Shown: piece by piece, positions 26,296-35,101 of the stretch | Layout: each line of letters starts with the position of its first letter | Numbering within the stretch: the first letter of the stretch is position 1 | Source: Kumtagia sp052180275 | GTDB taxonomy: Bacteria; Pseudomonadota; Alphaproteobacteria; Rhizobiales; Rhizobiaceae | Reading direction: 5' to 3' | Assembly (NCBI RefSeq): GCF_052180275.1 | Contig: NZ_CP197465.1 | Location: 1-64,000 of the forward strand | Length of the DNA: 64,000 bases | Program-made: the position numbers and the translations under genes | The notes under the pieces: model-generated | Databases searched by the model: none | Seen by the model: the letters and a program-made list of their open reading frames with translations, nothing else | What the model was told of the DNA's origin: nothing

Positions 26296-27162
26296 ATGGC
26301 CGCCATTCCGCGCAAGAAGATCCTGGAAAAATTCCGCAAGATGATCGCCGACGGCGTTCCGATCGTCGGCGGCGGCGCGGGCACCGGCCTGTCGGCGAAA
26401 TCCGAGGAGGCCGGTGGTATCGACCTGATCATCATCTACAACTCCGGCCGCTACCGCATGGCGGGCCGCGGTTCGGCCGCCGGACTGCTCGCCTATGGCA
26501 ACGCCAACGAGATCGTGAAGGAAATGGCGGTGGAGGTGCTTCCCGTCGTCAAGCGCACGCCGGTGCTGGCGGGCGTCAACGGCACCGACCCGTTCGTGAT
26601 CATGCCGCGCTTCCTCGCTGAACTGAAGGATATCGGCTTCTCCGGCGTGCAGAATTTTCCGACCATCGGCCTGTTCGACGGCACCATGCGGCAGAGTTTC
26701 GAGGAAACCGGCATGGGTTACGGGTTGGAGGTCGACATGATCGGCGAGGCCCACAAGCTCGACCTGCTGACCACGCCCTACGTCTTCAACCCCGACGAGG
26801 CCAGGGCGATGACCAAGGCCGGCGCCGACATCGTCGTGGCGCATATGGGCGTGACCACCGGCGGCACGATCGGCGCCACGTCGGCCAAGTCGCTGGACGA
26901 CTGCATCAAGGAGATCGAGGCGATCGCCGATGCCGCTCGCTCGGTGCGCAAGGACGTGATCCTGCTCTGCCATGGCGGGCCGATCTCGATGCCCGACGAC
27001 GCCCGCTATGTGCTGGAGCGGGTCGAAGGGCTGCACGGCTTCTACGGCGCCTCCTCGATGGAGCGCCTGCCGGCCGAAGCGGCGATCGCCCGGCAGACGG
27101 CCGACTTCAAGGCGCTCGCGGTCGGCAAGACCGCGAAGCCGGCAAAGAAAAAGAAGGGATGA
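26296..27162 (+). CDS. Phosphoenolpyruvate hydrolase-like TIM-barrel protein
   Basis: 288 aa. The start MAAIPRKKILEKFRKMI, the glycine run PIVGGGAGTGLSAKSEEAG, the segment DLIIIYNSGRYRMAG, and the later HMGVTTGGTIGA and GFYGASSMERLP are the pattern of the phosphoenolpyruvate hydrolase family (isocitrate-lyase-like TIM barrel, sometimes called TIM-barrel signal transduction protein). In many bacteria the gene follows a UPF0261/Tm-1-like gene. That partner is absent here. It is divergent from a TetR gene and precedes a cupin gene by 4 bp. The C-terminal KTAKPAKKKKG tail is lysine-rich. Reaction not known with confidence. Confidence 0.82.
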   Translation: MAAIPRKKILEKFRKMIADGVPIVGGGAGTGLSAKSEEAGGIDLIIIYNSGRYRMAGRGSAAGLLAYGNANEIVKEMAVEVLPVVKRTPVLAGVNGTDPFVIMPRFLAELKDIGFSGVQNFPTIGLFDGTMRQSFEETGMGYGLEVDMIGEAHKLDLLTTPYVFNPDEARAMTKAGADIVVAHMGVTTGGTIGATSAKSLDDCIKEIEAIADAARSVRKDVILLCHGGPISMPDDARYVLERVEGLHGFYGASSMERLPAEAAIARQTADFKALAVGKTAKPAKKKKG

Positions 27163-27166
27163 GGCG

Positions 27167-27586
27167 ATGAGCGATAAGTCGAAGGTGTTTGTCTATCCGA
27201 AGGACGTGACGGCGTTTGGTTTCGACTGGGGAAGGCTGGCTCTGACCGTCGCGCCGGAGGTCAACGGCGCAAAACGCTTTTCCGGCGGTGTCGTCGACCT
27301 GCCCTCGGGCCAGGGCCATTCGCGCCACAACCATCCGGGCGCGGAAGAGATCATCTTCGTGATCTCCGGAAACGGCGAGCAGATGGTCGAGGACGAGCAG
27401 GGCAATCCGGTCACGCAGAGGGTTGGCCCCGGCTGCACGATCTTCGTGCCGGAAAGCCGTTTCCATTCGACGCTGAACACCAGCGACGGACCGATGCAAT
27501 TGTTCGTCGTCTATTCGCCGGCCGGGCCGGAACTCGCGCTGCGCGACCTGCCGGATTTCCGGCTGATTCCGCCCGGAACCGCGTAA
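27167..27586 (+). CDS. Cupin-domain protein
   Basis: 139 aa. A single cupin barrel: GHSRHNHPGAEEIIFVISGNGE carries the first-motif metal ligands (His, His, Glu), and GPGCTIFVPESRFHSTLN the second motif with His. It starts 4 bp after the PEP-hydrolase-like gene, in the same operon. It may be a metal-dependent isomerase, a dioxygenase or a ligand-binding subunit. The pairing with a TIM-barrel enzyme suggests a common substrate. Confidence 0.88.
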   Translation: MSDKSKVFVYPKDVTAFGFDWGRLALTVAPEVNGAKRFSGGVVDLPSGQGHSRHNHPGAEEIIFVISGNGEQMVEDEQGNPVTQRVGPGCTIFVPESRFHSTLNTSDGPMQLFVVYSPAGPELALRDLPDFRLIPPGTA

Positions 27587-27679
27587 CGCCCGGCAACAAA
27601 AGTTCATGGTTTATGCGCGGCTGACACGAGCATCGCGCGGGGCGAAGCGGTAAACTTCGCTGCCTGTCCGATTCGCCGG

Positions 27680-28594
27680 ATGGCGCGTCGCGAAAGTACA
27701 TCCGTGAACAATGGTATCCTGCTGGCGCTCATCGCCTATGCCACCTACTCGTGGAGCGACGCCGCGATCAAGGCGCTGGGCGGTGAACTTTCGGTGTTCG
27801 AGATCGGCTTCTTCCTGACGCTCGTTTCCGGCGCCTGCATCTTCCTTGCCAAGCCTAGACACGAGCGATGGGCCGAGTTCTGGCGGATGCGGCGCCCTTG
27901 GGCGGTGCAAGGGCGCGCCGTCCTCGGTGTCGTTTCCAGCGTTCTCAGCGTCGTCGCATTCACCTCGATCCCGCTGGCCGAGGTCTATGCGATCATCTTC
28001 CTGGCCCCGCTGTTCGTGACGGTGCTGTCGATCGTCTTCCTCAAGGAGCAGGTCGGCCCGTGGCGCTGGTTCGCCGTGGTCGCCGGTTTCGCCGGGGTCC
28101 TGCTGGTGGTGAGGCCGGGTTTCCGAGCCCTGGAATTCGGGCACTTCGCCTCGATCGTTCTGGCGCTTCTCGGGGCCGTCACCGTCGTCCTGATGCGTTC
28201 GCTCGCCAACCACGAGAAACAGACGACGATGCTGGGTTACCTGATCGTCTATGTGCTCGTGTTCAACGCCGCGGCGATGGCCGTCACCTCCGTCACCCTG
28301 CCGACGCTGGAGCAGGCGGCCGTCCTGATCGTGGCCGGCGTATTCTCGGCGAGCGGCCACATCGTGCTGCTGCGCGCCACGCGGTTCGCGCCGGCCAACC
28401 AACTCGCTTCCACGCAGTATTCCCAGATCGTCTGGGCGGTCGTCATCGGCGCGCTGCTTTTCAGCGAAGAGCCCGATGCCTGGACGGTCGCGGGGCTCGC
28501 CGTGATCGCTGGCTCGGGATTGCTGACGGTTGCGCGCGAACGCATCCGGCTCGGCAAGGTGCGGTGGAATCCCTTGAACCGGAACCGCGTCTAG
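27680..28594 (+). CDS. EamA/DMT-family transporter
   Basis: 304 aa, ten hydrophobic segments in two EamA repeats (about 8-140 and 155-295). The typical first helix is NNGILLALIAYATYSWSDAAIK. Members export or import metabolites, often amino acids or nucleosides. Direction and substrate cannot be told. It is convergent with the M24 peptidase gene, 7 bp between the ends. Confidence 0.9.
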   Translation: MARRESTSVNNGILLALIAYATYSWSDAAIKALGGELSVFEIGFFLTLVSGACIFLAKPRHERWAEFWRMRRPWAVQGRAVLGVVSSVLSVVAFTSIPLAEVYAIIFLAPLFVTVLSIVFLKEQVGPWRWFAVVAGFAGVLLVVRPGFRALEFGHFASIVLALLGAVTVVLMRSLANHEKQTTMLGYLIVYVLVFNAAAMAVTSVTLPTLEQAAVLIVAGVFSASGHIVLLRATRFAPANQLASTQYSQIVWAVVIGALLFSEEPDAWTVAGLAVIAGSGLLTVARERIRLGKVRWNPLNRNRV

Positions 28595-28601
28595 GATCGG
28601 G

Positions 28602-29789
28602 TCAGCGCCCGCCCCGGTTCCAGCCGCGGCCGCGCTCGCCGAACATCTCGTAGCCGGTTTCGGTGACGGCCAGCGTATCCTCGAGCTTGATGAAACCGCG
28701 CGACGGATGGAGCATGGTGGTCTCCACCGAAAGCACCATGCCCGCCTCCAGCGGGTTGCCCGAATCGACGCCCTCATAGGCGACCGGATGGTTGGTCATC
28801 AGGAACGGCGCTTCATGGCTGATGACGCCCATGCCATGGGCGAAGAAATCGGTGAAGGCAGCACTCGGCGAAGCCTTGAGCGCGGTCTCACCGGCGGCGA
28901 CCAGGTCGCCGCCCAGAGCCCCGGCCCGGATTTTTGCGAAGGCGGCCTGCTGGACGGCATCGATCTCCGACAGCAGGTCTTCCAGTTCGGCATCGGGCTC
29001 CCCCAGCACGCCCATGCGGCAGAGGTCGCCGATATAACCGTGATAGTTGCCGCCGGAATCGATCGACAGCACCTCGCCCTTCTTCCACGCCTGCGGCGAG
29101 GCGGCGCGATTGTGGCTGGAGCCCAGCGTCAGCAGGCAATATTCGAAATGCAGGCCGCGCTTCGTTTCTTCCCGGCGCAGCCGCTCGATGATCTCGGTCT
29201 TGGTCGTTCCCTCATGCGCCGCCTCGATGGTGGCGAGCATGGAATCGGTGATGAGTTCCGAAGCCGCCCGCAGCTTGTCCAGTTCCTCCGCGGTCTTCAC
29301 GGCGCGCAGCCGTTCGAACACAGCCGTCGCGTCGGCCAGCACGATGCTGTTGCCGAGCTGTTCCAGAACGGCATGCGCGTCGGACGGCATGAAGGGCGGC
29401 TCGAAGCCGATGCGCGCGCCGGGCTTGGCGACCTTGCTTATATGCTCGGCGGCGAGCTTCGCGGCATCGACCGAACCCCAGGTCGCAGTCTGTACGGCAG
29501 GCGTCCAGAAAGGACGGTTGGCGTGTTCGCCGCCTTCCATTTTGTTGCCGATATAAGCGGCGTTCTCCGGCCGGCCCTTCTCGTAGACGACGAAAGGCAG
29601 GTAGCGGCTGTGGCCGATCGCATCCATAGCCGCGAAGAAGATGAACTTGTAGCCGCCGAGCAGGTACTGGACGTTGTGCTTGGAGGTGGCCACCAAGACG
29701 TCGATGCCGGCCGCATCCATCAGGCGGTCGAGTTTTTCGTGGTCGAACGGAATGGCCGATACGGCCGAAGCCTGCGATTTGATGTTCAT
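28602..29789 (-). CDS. M24-family metallopeptidase (Xaa-Pro peptidase-like)
   Basis: 395 aa from the ATG at 29789. A creatinase-type N-terminal domain (about 1-160) precedes the pita-bread catalytic domain (about 170-395). Metal-binding residues appear in LSIDSGGNYHGYIGDLCRMG (two Asp), FFAHGMGVISHEAP (His), LSVETTML (Glu) and KLEDTLAVT (Glu). It resembles aminopeptidase P, ectoine hydrolase DoeA and creatinase relatives. Which of these cannot be told. The first metal Asp motif is slightly degenerate relative to proline peptidases, a hint of a non-peptide substrate. Confidence 0.87.
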   Translation of the reverse strand: MNIKSQASAVSAIPFDHEKLDRLMDAAGIDVLVATSKHNVQYLLGGYKFIFFAAMDAIGHSRYLPFVVYEKGRPENAAYIGNKMEGGEHANRPFWTPAVQTATWGSVDAAKLAAEHISKVAKPGARIGFEPPFMPSDAHAVLEQLGNSIVLADATAVFERLRAVKTAEELDKLRAASELITDSMLATIEAAHEGTTKTEIIERLRREETKRGLHFEYCLLTLGSSHNRAASPQAWKKGEVLSIDSGGNYHGYIGDLCRMGVLGEPDAELEDLLSEIDAVQQAAFAKIRAGALGGDLVAAGETALKASPSAAFTDFFAHGMGVISHEAPFLMTNHPVAYEGVDSGNPLEAGMVLSVETTMLHPSRGFIKLEDTLAVTETGYEMFGERGRGWNRGGR

Positions 29790-29931
29790 GATATCTCTCC
29801 CTGCCCACAAGGTAGCGCGGGCGGGTGGCTTTCCGCAACGGCGCGGCTTATCCGGTCGTCGTTTTACGGCGAATCCACGCGATACCGCTTCCCTATCAAT
29901 GGGTAAGCTCGTCGGGCAGGCATGGCGCATG

Positions 29932-30299
29932 CTCAAGACCCGCGGCCGGGACCGGCTCCTCTGTTGCGAAGACGCCGCCTGGATGCCGAAATTCTCGTTG
30001 CCGGTGCGCATCACCAATTCGAAGCGCGAACCGGCGGCATGAGATGGAGGCCTGCGTGGCGGTGGCGCGGCTGTTCGAGCGCGCCGGGATCGACAGCTTC
30101 GACCCACGCCTCGGCTTCCTGCATGACAGCGCCTATCTGACGCTGGATTTCCCCGGACAGGCCGAAAGCGGCTTCGAGGTGATCTTGCGCGAGAACCCGT
30201 TCCAGGGCCGGGCCGACGACCCGGTCATCACCGTTTCGGCGCTGACGGCCGAGCCGCTTCCCGGCGACGGCGCGGGTCGCTCCCGCGCCGGCCTTTTCG
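29932..30299 (+). pseudogene. Remnant of IucA/IucC-type siderophore synthetase
   Basis: Two out-of-phase stretches carry fragments of the IucA/IucC (NIS synthetase) family. One up to about 30042 reads ...WMPKFSLPVRITNSKRE, the conserved LPVRITN block. The other, from about 30044, reads MEACVAVARLFERAGI and then FEVILRENPFQGRADD with the family RENP element. A frameshift lies near 30040, and both ends of the gene are missing. This is a decayed fragment, about a fifth of the normal 600-aa protein. It is identified from motif memory, so moderate confidence. Confidence 0.55.
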
Positions 30300-30302
30300 A
30301 TG

Positions 30303-30515
30303 TCAGAACCGCGCCGTGGCAGTCAGACGGAACGAGCGGCCCGGGTCGTAGTGTGGATTCACGCCGTCGAAATCCTGCCCAAAGGCAGCGCGGTCGGTGT
30401 AGTTCTCGTCAAAGATGTTGAGGGCTTCGAGACGCAGGGTGAAGTCCGGCTTGGACGGCGGCGTCCATTCAAGGTAGGCGTTCACCGAGGCGGCGGCCGG
30501 GCCGCGCCATGACAT
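30303..30515 (-). pseudogene. C-terminal fragment of TonB-dependent receptor
   Basis: About 70 residues ending LRLEALNIFDENYTDR ... YDPGRSFRLTATARF, the last strands of a TonB-dependent outer-membrane receptor barrel with the typical NIFDxxYxD turn and terminal Phe. The remaining 600 or more residues are missing. Upstream sequence in this frame is unrelated. It sits end to end with the IucA/IucC remnant and the FecCD remnant, so the receptor was lost by deletion. Confidence 0.75.
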
Positions 30516-30529
30516 CCCGGATCGCGGCT

Positions 30530-30841
30530 TCAGCCATTGCTGTCCCGGCGAGACAGCAGGACGAGGAAAAGCAGCGCGCCGACGACACCGAGCACCGTGC
30601 CGACCGGAACCTCGTAGGGGAAGCGGATCAGCCTGCCGACGATGTCGCAGGCGAGCACGAGCGCGGCGCCGCCCCCCTCGACCCACGGCAAGGTGAGGCG
30701 CAGGTTTTCACCGGCGAAGCGCGACATGACGTTCGGCGCGACAAGGCCGACGAACAGGCTGGCGGCAAAGAGCGCCAGCAGTGTCGCCATGCCGATTGCC
30801 CCATAGGCGAAACTTGGCGGACCGATGGGCGCCGCCGTCAT
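30530..30841 (-). pseudogene. FecCD-type siderophore permease, truncated
   Basis: 103 aa whose start codon overlaps the stop of the binding-protein gene (ATGA). After a short N-terminal piece it jumps into the C-terminal third of a FecCD permease: FVGLVAPNVMSRFAG (usual FVGLVVPHxxR block), then a D-I-V-GRLI helix and EVPVGTVLGVVGALLFLVLL, the family ending. A full permease has about 330 aa, so an internal deletion of some 230 residues has occurred. It cannot work as a permease. Confidence 0.75.
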
Positions 30842-31740
30842 GGTTTCCGCGAGAAGGCGTCGCGGATCGTCTCGAGCACACGCATCGTCGACCGGACGCC
30901 GCCCGCGGCGATGTAGAAATCGGCGGCAGGCATGTAGACGACCTGCTTGTTCTTCCAGGCCTTGGTCTCGGCGACCAGTTCGTTGTCGAGCGCCGCCGTG
31001 GCGTTCTGTTCGCCCGAACCGATCGCCGCGGAACGGTCGACGACGGTCAGCCAGTCGGGATCGGCGTCGCGGACGAATTCGAAGGAGACCGCCTCGCCAT
31101 GGGTGGCTGCCTCGACATCCTCGACCGCCGGCGGCAGGCCCAGCACCGAATGCACCCAGCCGAAGCGTGAGTTCGTTCCGTAGGCCGTGACCTTCGGGCC
31201 ACTGGTCATCCGGATCAGCGCCTTGCCCTTGCCGGCCACCGCGTCGCGTGTCGACGACAGCGCGCTATCAAGCTCCGCGGCAAGCGCGGCCGCTTCCGCC
31301 TGCCGGCCGACGAGGTCGCCGTATGCGGCCAGCCTCTGCTTGGCCTGGGCGAACAGGTCGTCGCCGTCCATCGTCATATCGATGGTTTTTGCGACCCGGC
31401 TCGCCGCCGCCAACTGCGGCGAGGAGCGTCCGCCGACGATGATGAGGTCCGGCGCCAGCGCGCTCAAGGCTTCCAGGTCGGGCTCGAAGATGGTGCCGAC
31501 GATATGCGCGCCGGCCTTCAGTCCGGCGAGTTCGGGCACGAAGAGATTTTCCGGCAGGCCGGCGATCGTGACGCCGAGGCTGTCCAGCGTGTCGACGGCG
31601 GCAATGTCGAAGACGGCGAGCGTCCGCGGCATCTCTCCGATCTCCACCGGCCCCTTCGCTGTCTCGATCTCGGCAGCCGAAGCCTGGGCGAGGAAAAGAG
31701 CCAGTACCGGCATCGCCAGGACAGGGCTGAGCCATCTCAT
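30838..31740 (-). CDS. Siderophore/iron ABC transporter substrate-binding protein
   Basis: 300 aa, signal peptide to about residue 23 (ASA). Class III binding protein of the CeuE/FatB type: IGEMPRTLAVFDIAAVDTLDSLGV, IFEPDLEALSALAPDLIIVGG (the two-lobe periplasmic fold) and a C-terminal KAWKNKQVVYM. It should bind a ferric siderophore or catecholate. The permease downstream is truncated and no ATPase is present here, so uptake by this locus must depend on another system or be lost. Confidence 0.88.
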   Translation of the reverse strand: MRWLSPVLAMPVLALFLAQASAAEIETAKGPVEIGEMPRTLAVFDIAAVDTLDSLGVTIAGLPENLFVPELAGLKAGAHIVGTIFEPDLEALSALAPDLIIVGGRSSPQLAAASRVAKTIDMTMDGDDLFAQAKQRLAAYGDLVGRQAEAAALAAELDSALSSTRDAVAGKGKALIRMTSGPKVTAYGTNSRFGWVHSVLGLPPAVEDVEAATHGEAVSFEFVRDADPDWLTVVDRSAAIGSGEQNATAALDNELVAETKAWKNKQVVYMPAADFYIAAGGVRSTMRVLETIRDAFSRKP

Positions 31741-31768
31741 GAGTATGCTTCCGGACCGGGGCGACGCT

Positions 31769-32053
31769 TCAGCCGTGCCAGACCAACGGCTGGAGATTCT
31801 CGCGGAAGGCGAAGCGGATCAGGTGCGATTCGATGACGTGCTTGGTGTCTTTCAACCCCTCGGCGTCGGCGGCCTTCACCTTGATGTCGAGATTTTCAGT
31901 GCCGGCGTCCATCGTCGCCGTGCCGCAGGAAAAGCGGCATTCGCCATGCCCGTCTGCATAAGCGGCCTCGATCTTGTGGCCGAAATGTTTGCAGAGCTGC
32001 TGGATGTATTTGTCTGCGTTCGGCGTTTCGCAGCGCGCGGTCGCGGTCAGCAT
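31769..32053 (-). CDS. DUF2218-domain protein
   Basis: 94 aa. The pattern ADKYIQQLCKHFGHKIEA ... GECRFSCGTATMDA ... HLIRFAFRE is that of DUF2218, a small protein family commonly next to siderophore uptake genes, sometimes noted beside vibriobactin or iron-uptake loci. Function unknown. Here it precedes the iron binding-protein gene by 28 bp on the same strand, in line with membership of the same former operon. Confidence 0.83.
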   Translation of the reverse strand: MLTATARCETPNADKYIQQLCKHFGHKIEAAYADGHGECRFSCGTATMDAGTENLDIKVKAADAEGLKDTKHVIESHLIRFAFRENLQPLVWHG

Positions 32054-32234
32054 GGCTACCTCTTAACATGATAAGTTTGCTCCACTTATCGCAAGTGCCA
32101 CCCAGGGGCAAGGTTGCTACCGACCCTGGTTCGGCCGCCGTTTTACGAATCCCGCATGCCGGCAGCGTCCACGCTTCACAGACGAGGCGGCCACCAGCCT
32201 CGCGTCTCGCTGTCGACCCCGCGAGAATCCGGCG

Positions 32235-33122
32235 TCAAAGCCGGTAGTGGCGGAGCGCGTTGGCGCGGAACATCCTGTCCTGCTCGTCCTCGCTGAAGTC
32301 CGCGACGATCGCCCCGAACGCGGCGTAGAGCGAGGCGAAGGAGCCATAGAGCCTGTCGACCGGGAAATTGCTGCCGAACATGACGCGGTCGGTGCCGAAG
32401 GAGTCGATGGCATGAAGTACGAAGGGGCGGATGCTGTCGGTGGTCCAGTGATGATCGACCATGCCGAGGCCCGAAATCTTGGCGACGACGTTTTCGGCCG
32501 AGGCAAGCTGCTTCATGCCGTCTCGCCACAAGGCGATGCCATGCGGGTCGCGGTCGGCCGGCATGCCGGTGTGGTTGATGACGATCAAAGTCCCCGGGTG
32601 CCGCACGGCAAGGCGATGCGCGGCGTCCATCTGGCCGGGATAAAGCTGCATGTCGAAGCTCAGGTCGTATTTGCCGAGCAGACGATAGCCGGAGAGCCAG
32701 GCGGGATCGGCAAGGAGGTCGTGCGGTGTGAAGGTCAGGCGAGGGTTCTGATGCCAGTTTACGATCTGGCGGATGCCCTTGACCTTGGCGAAGCCTGCCT
32801 GGGCGGCAATCATCCGCTCGGCGTCCGGGCCGTTGAGGGCGGCGAAGCCGACGATGCCGGTCGGGATATCGCCGTCGAGACTGGTCAGCCAGCGGGTTTC
32901 CTCCAGCGGATCACGCGGCACCGCCTCGATATGGACCGACGCGACGATCTCATACTCGGCCGTGTCGGCAAGATAATCGGCGACGCCGTAGTCGCGCACG
33001 ATCGGCGACAGGTCGCCGAGCATGCCTTCGCCGGAGGGCTTGTCCTGCAGCCAGGGGTAATTATAGCCGCGGCCGAGATCCCAGAAATGATGGTGCGCGT
33101 CGACGATCTTTCGCCTGGCCAT
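32235..33122 (-). CDS. COG3618-type amidohydrolase, lactonase-like
   Basis: 295 aa. IVDAHHHFWDLGRGYNYPWL begins with the metal-binding H-x-H (His10, His12). FDMQLYPGQM, VINHTGMP and RVMFGSNFPVDR complete the amidohydrolase-2 barrel of the COG3618 group, which includes L-fucono- and L-rhamnono-lactonases and 4-sulfolactone hydrolases. It is last in the leftward operon SDR, binding protein, ATPase, two permeases, amidohydrolase. Together these suggest oxidation of an imported aldose to a lactone followed by hydrolysis. The sugar is not determined. Confidence 0.85.
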   Translation of the reverse strand: MARRKIVDAHHHFWDLGRGYNYPWLQDKPSGEGMLGDLSPIVRDYGVADYLADTAEYEIVASVHIEAVPRDPLEETRWLTSLDGDIPTGIVGFAALNGPDAERMIAAQAGFAKVKGIRQIVNWHQNPRLTFTPHDLLADPAWLSGYRLLGKYDLSFDMQLYPGQMDAAHRLAVRHPGTLIVINHTGMPADRDPHGIALWRDGMKQLASAENVVAKISGLGMVDHHWTTDSIRPFVLHAIDSFGTDRVMFGSNFPVDRLYGSFASLYAAFGAIVADFSEDEQDRMFRANALRHYRL

Positions 33123-33155
33123 GGTTCATCTCCTCCGGCCCGGTTGCGGGCGCTC

Positions 33156-34157
33156 TCACGTTTCACGGTCCTCGCCGCGCATCAGAAGGCGCTGCGCGAT
33201 GATGGCGGCAAGCACGGCGACACCGAAGACGATGCTGCGTACGCCAGCCGAAATGTTGCCGATGACCAGCACCGTGCTCACGATGGTGGTGAACAGGACG
33301 GCGGCGATCGTGCCGCCATAACCGCCGCGCCCGCCGAACATCGACGTGCCGCCGAGCACCACCGCGGCAATCGCCGGCAGCACGAACTGGTCCCCCATGC
33401 CGAGGAAGCTGGCGCCCGAGAAGGCGGCGAACAGGATGCCTGTGATCGAGGCGGTGGCGCCGCACAGCACGTAGGCGCCGATCACCACGGCGTCATTGTC
33501 GATGCCGGCGAGAAAGCTGACGCGCGCATTCTCGCCGACAGCCAGCAGCCGCCGGCCCCAGCGCGAATAGCGGATGGCGACGATGGCCAGCACCGCGACC
33601 AGCGCCCAGGCCAGCACCATCCACGGAATGCCTGCAATCGAGCCTGTGGCCAGCGCCCGGACCGCCGGGCTGATCGCCCCGCCGGGATTGCCGCCCGTAT
33701 AGACCAAGGTCGCGCCGAGCATGATGTTGTTCATCGCCAGTGTCATGACGATCGGCGCGATGCCGAGTTTTACGATGCCGAAGCCGTTGAGGAACCCCAC
33801 GCCAAGGCCGACGCCGAGCGCCGCAGCAATAGCGAGCGGCAGGTTGGCGTCCTGGCCGGCGCAGATCCCGGTAAAAACCACCGCCGAACCCGTCAGCACC
33901 CAGGCGATCGAGAGGTCGATGCCGCCGACCAGCATGACCAGCGTCTGTCCCAGCGCGACGATGCCGAGGAACGAGGCGAGTTTCAGCAGTTGCAGCAGGT
34001 TTGTCGATGACGCGAAGCCGGGGGCAAGCCGCTCCGCCAGGATGATGAGACCGATCGAGACGATGACCAGGAAGGCGGGCATCGCGGCGCGCAGGTCGGG
34101 GATGCGGCGAGGTGAGGGCGCCATGCCCGTCATGTCACGTCCCTCGGCCGCGCTCAT
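33156..34157 (-). CDS. Sugar ABC transporter permease (RbsC-like)
   Basis: 333 aa, nine to ten hydrophobic segments. CUT2 permease with the signature region ALGQTLVMLVGGIDLSIAWV near 100-120 and the C-terminal GGTSMFGGRGGYGGTIAAVL. Its ATG overlaps the stop of the upstream permease (4 bp). It pairs with the product of 34154-35101. Confidence 0.93.
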   Translation of the reverse strand: MSAAEGRDMTGMAPSPRRIPDLRAAMPAFLVIVSIGLIILAERLAPGFASSTNLLQLLKLASFLGIVALGQTLVMLVGGIDLSIAWVLTGSAVVFTGICAGQDANLPLAIAAALGVGLGVGFLNGFGIVKLGIAPIVMTLAMNNIMLGATLVYTGGNPGGAISPAVRALATGSIAGIPWMVLAWALVAVLAIVAIRYSRWGRRLLAVGENARVSFLAGIDNDAVVIGAYVLCGATASITGILFAAFSGASFLGMGDQFVLPAIAAVVLGGTSMFGGRGGYGGTIAAVLFTTIVSTVLVIGNISAGVRSIVFGVAVLAAIIAQRLLMRGEDRET

Positions 34158-35101
34158 CGTCTCACCTGGCCTTGCAGGAAGCCACGCGCGCCGGCGCTTC
34201 CGACCACCAGCAGCAGGATGAGGCCGTCGATCAGGCTCTGGTAGAAGGAGGAGACCTCAGCGAAGTAGAGCAGGCTCGCCGTGACCGTGAGGATCAGCGC
34301 CCCCATCACTACGGAAAGCGGCGATCCGCGGCCGCCGGTCAGCGGAATGCCGCCGACCACGACGGCGGCGATCGACGTCAGTATGTAGCCGTCGCCGACG
34401 GTCGGCGAGCCTGACGACATGGACACCGCCATGTACATGCCGCCCAAAGCGGCCAGGACCGCGCCCAGCACGTAGGCGGCGATCTTGACGCCGCGCACCC
34501 GGATGCCGCTCATCGCCGCCGCCGTTTCGTCCCCGCCGATGGCGCGCAGCTTTAGCCCGAAGCGCGTGCCGAGCAGCCATGTGACCAGCGTCCCCCAGGC
34601 AAACAGAGAGAACAGCCCGATATAGGGCGAAGAGAAACCGCCGATGAACAGCGCCTGGTAGAGCGCGGGCACGCTTCCGCCGGGGTCGGGAAGCACGATC
34701 AGCGCGATGCCTTGCCAGATCGACATGGTTGCAAGCGTGACGATGATCGGCGGCAGGCCGATGCCGACGATCAGAGTGCCGTTGAGCAGCCCCGCAACCA
34801 GTCCGATCGCGATCGACAGCAGCAGGCCGAGCGCCGGACTGGAGGTGACGAAGATCGCCATCACCGCGCCGGCGACGCTGGCCACCGGCCCCAGCGACAG
34901 GTCGATGCCGCGTGTCAGGATGATCAGGAACTGGCCGAGCGCGATCAGCGCCAGCGGCAGGGCGGCCACGCAGAGCGAGCGCAGGTCGAACGCATTGAAG
35001 CGGCCCTTGAGCCCGATGAGCAGCAGCAGGAGCGCGAGGAACACCAGCGTCGGCCATTTGTCGCCGATATGCAGGCTGCGTCGACGGATTGCGCCAATCA
35101 C
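34154..35101 (-). CDS. Sugar ABC transporter permease (RbsC-like)
   Basis: 315 aa, CUT2 permease: ALGQFLIILTRGIDLSLGPV and GGIPLTGGRGSPLSVVMGAL are the family blocks. Its ATG overlaps the ATPase stop by 4 bp (35098-35101), and its own stop overlaps the next permease. Two different permeases in one operon point to a heterodimeric channel. Confidence 0.93.
   Translation of the reverse strand: MIGAIRRRSLHIGDKWPTLVFLALLLLLIGLKGRFNAFDLRSLCVAALPLALIALGQFLIILTRGIDLSLGPVASVAGAVMAIFVTSSPALGLLLSIAIGLVAGLLNGTLIVGIGLPPIIVTLATMSIWQGIALIVLPDPGGSVPALYQALFIGGFSSPYIGLFSLFAWGTLVTWLLGTRFGLKLRAIGGDETAAAMSGIRVRGVKIAAYVLGAVLAALGGMYMAVSMSSGSPTVGDGYILTSIAAVVVGGIPLTGGRGSPLSVVMGALILTVTASLLYFAEVSSFYQSLIDGLILLLVVGSAGARGFLQGQVRR

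Noticed and set aside
32247..34010. 587-aa plus-strand frame antisense to the amidohydrolase and permease genes
   Set aside because: His/Asp/Glu/Arg-rich antisense of membrane and TIM-barrel coding sequence; no start signal or domain.
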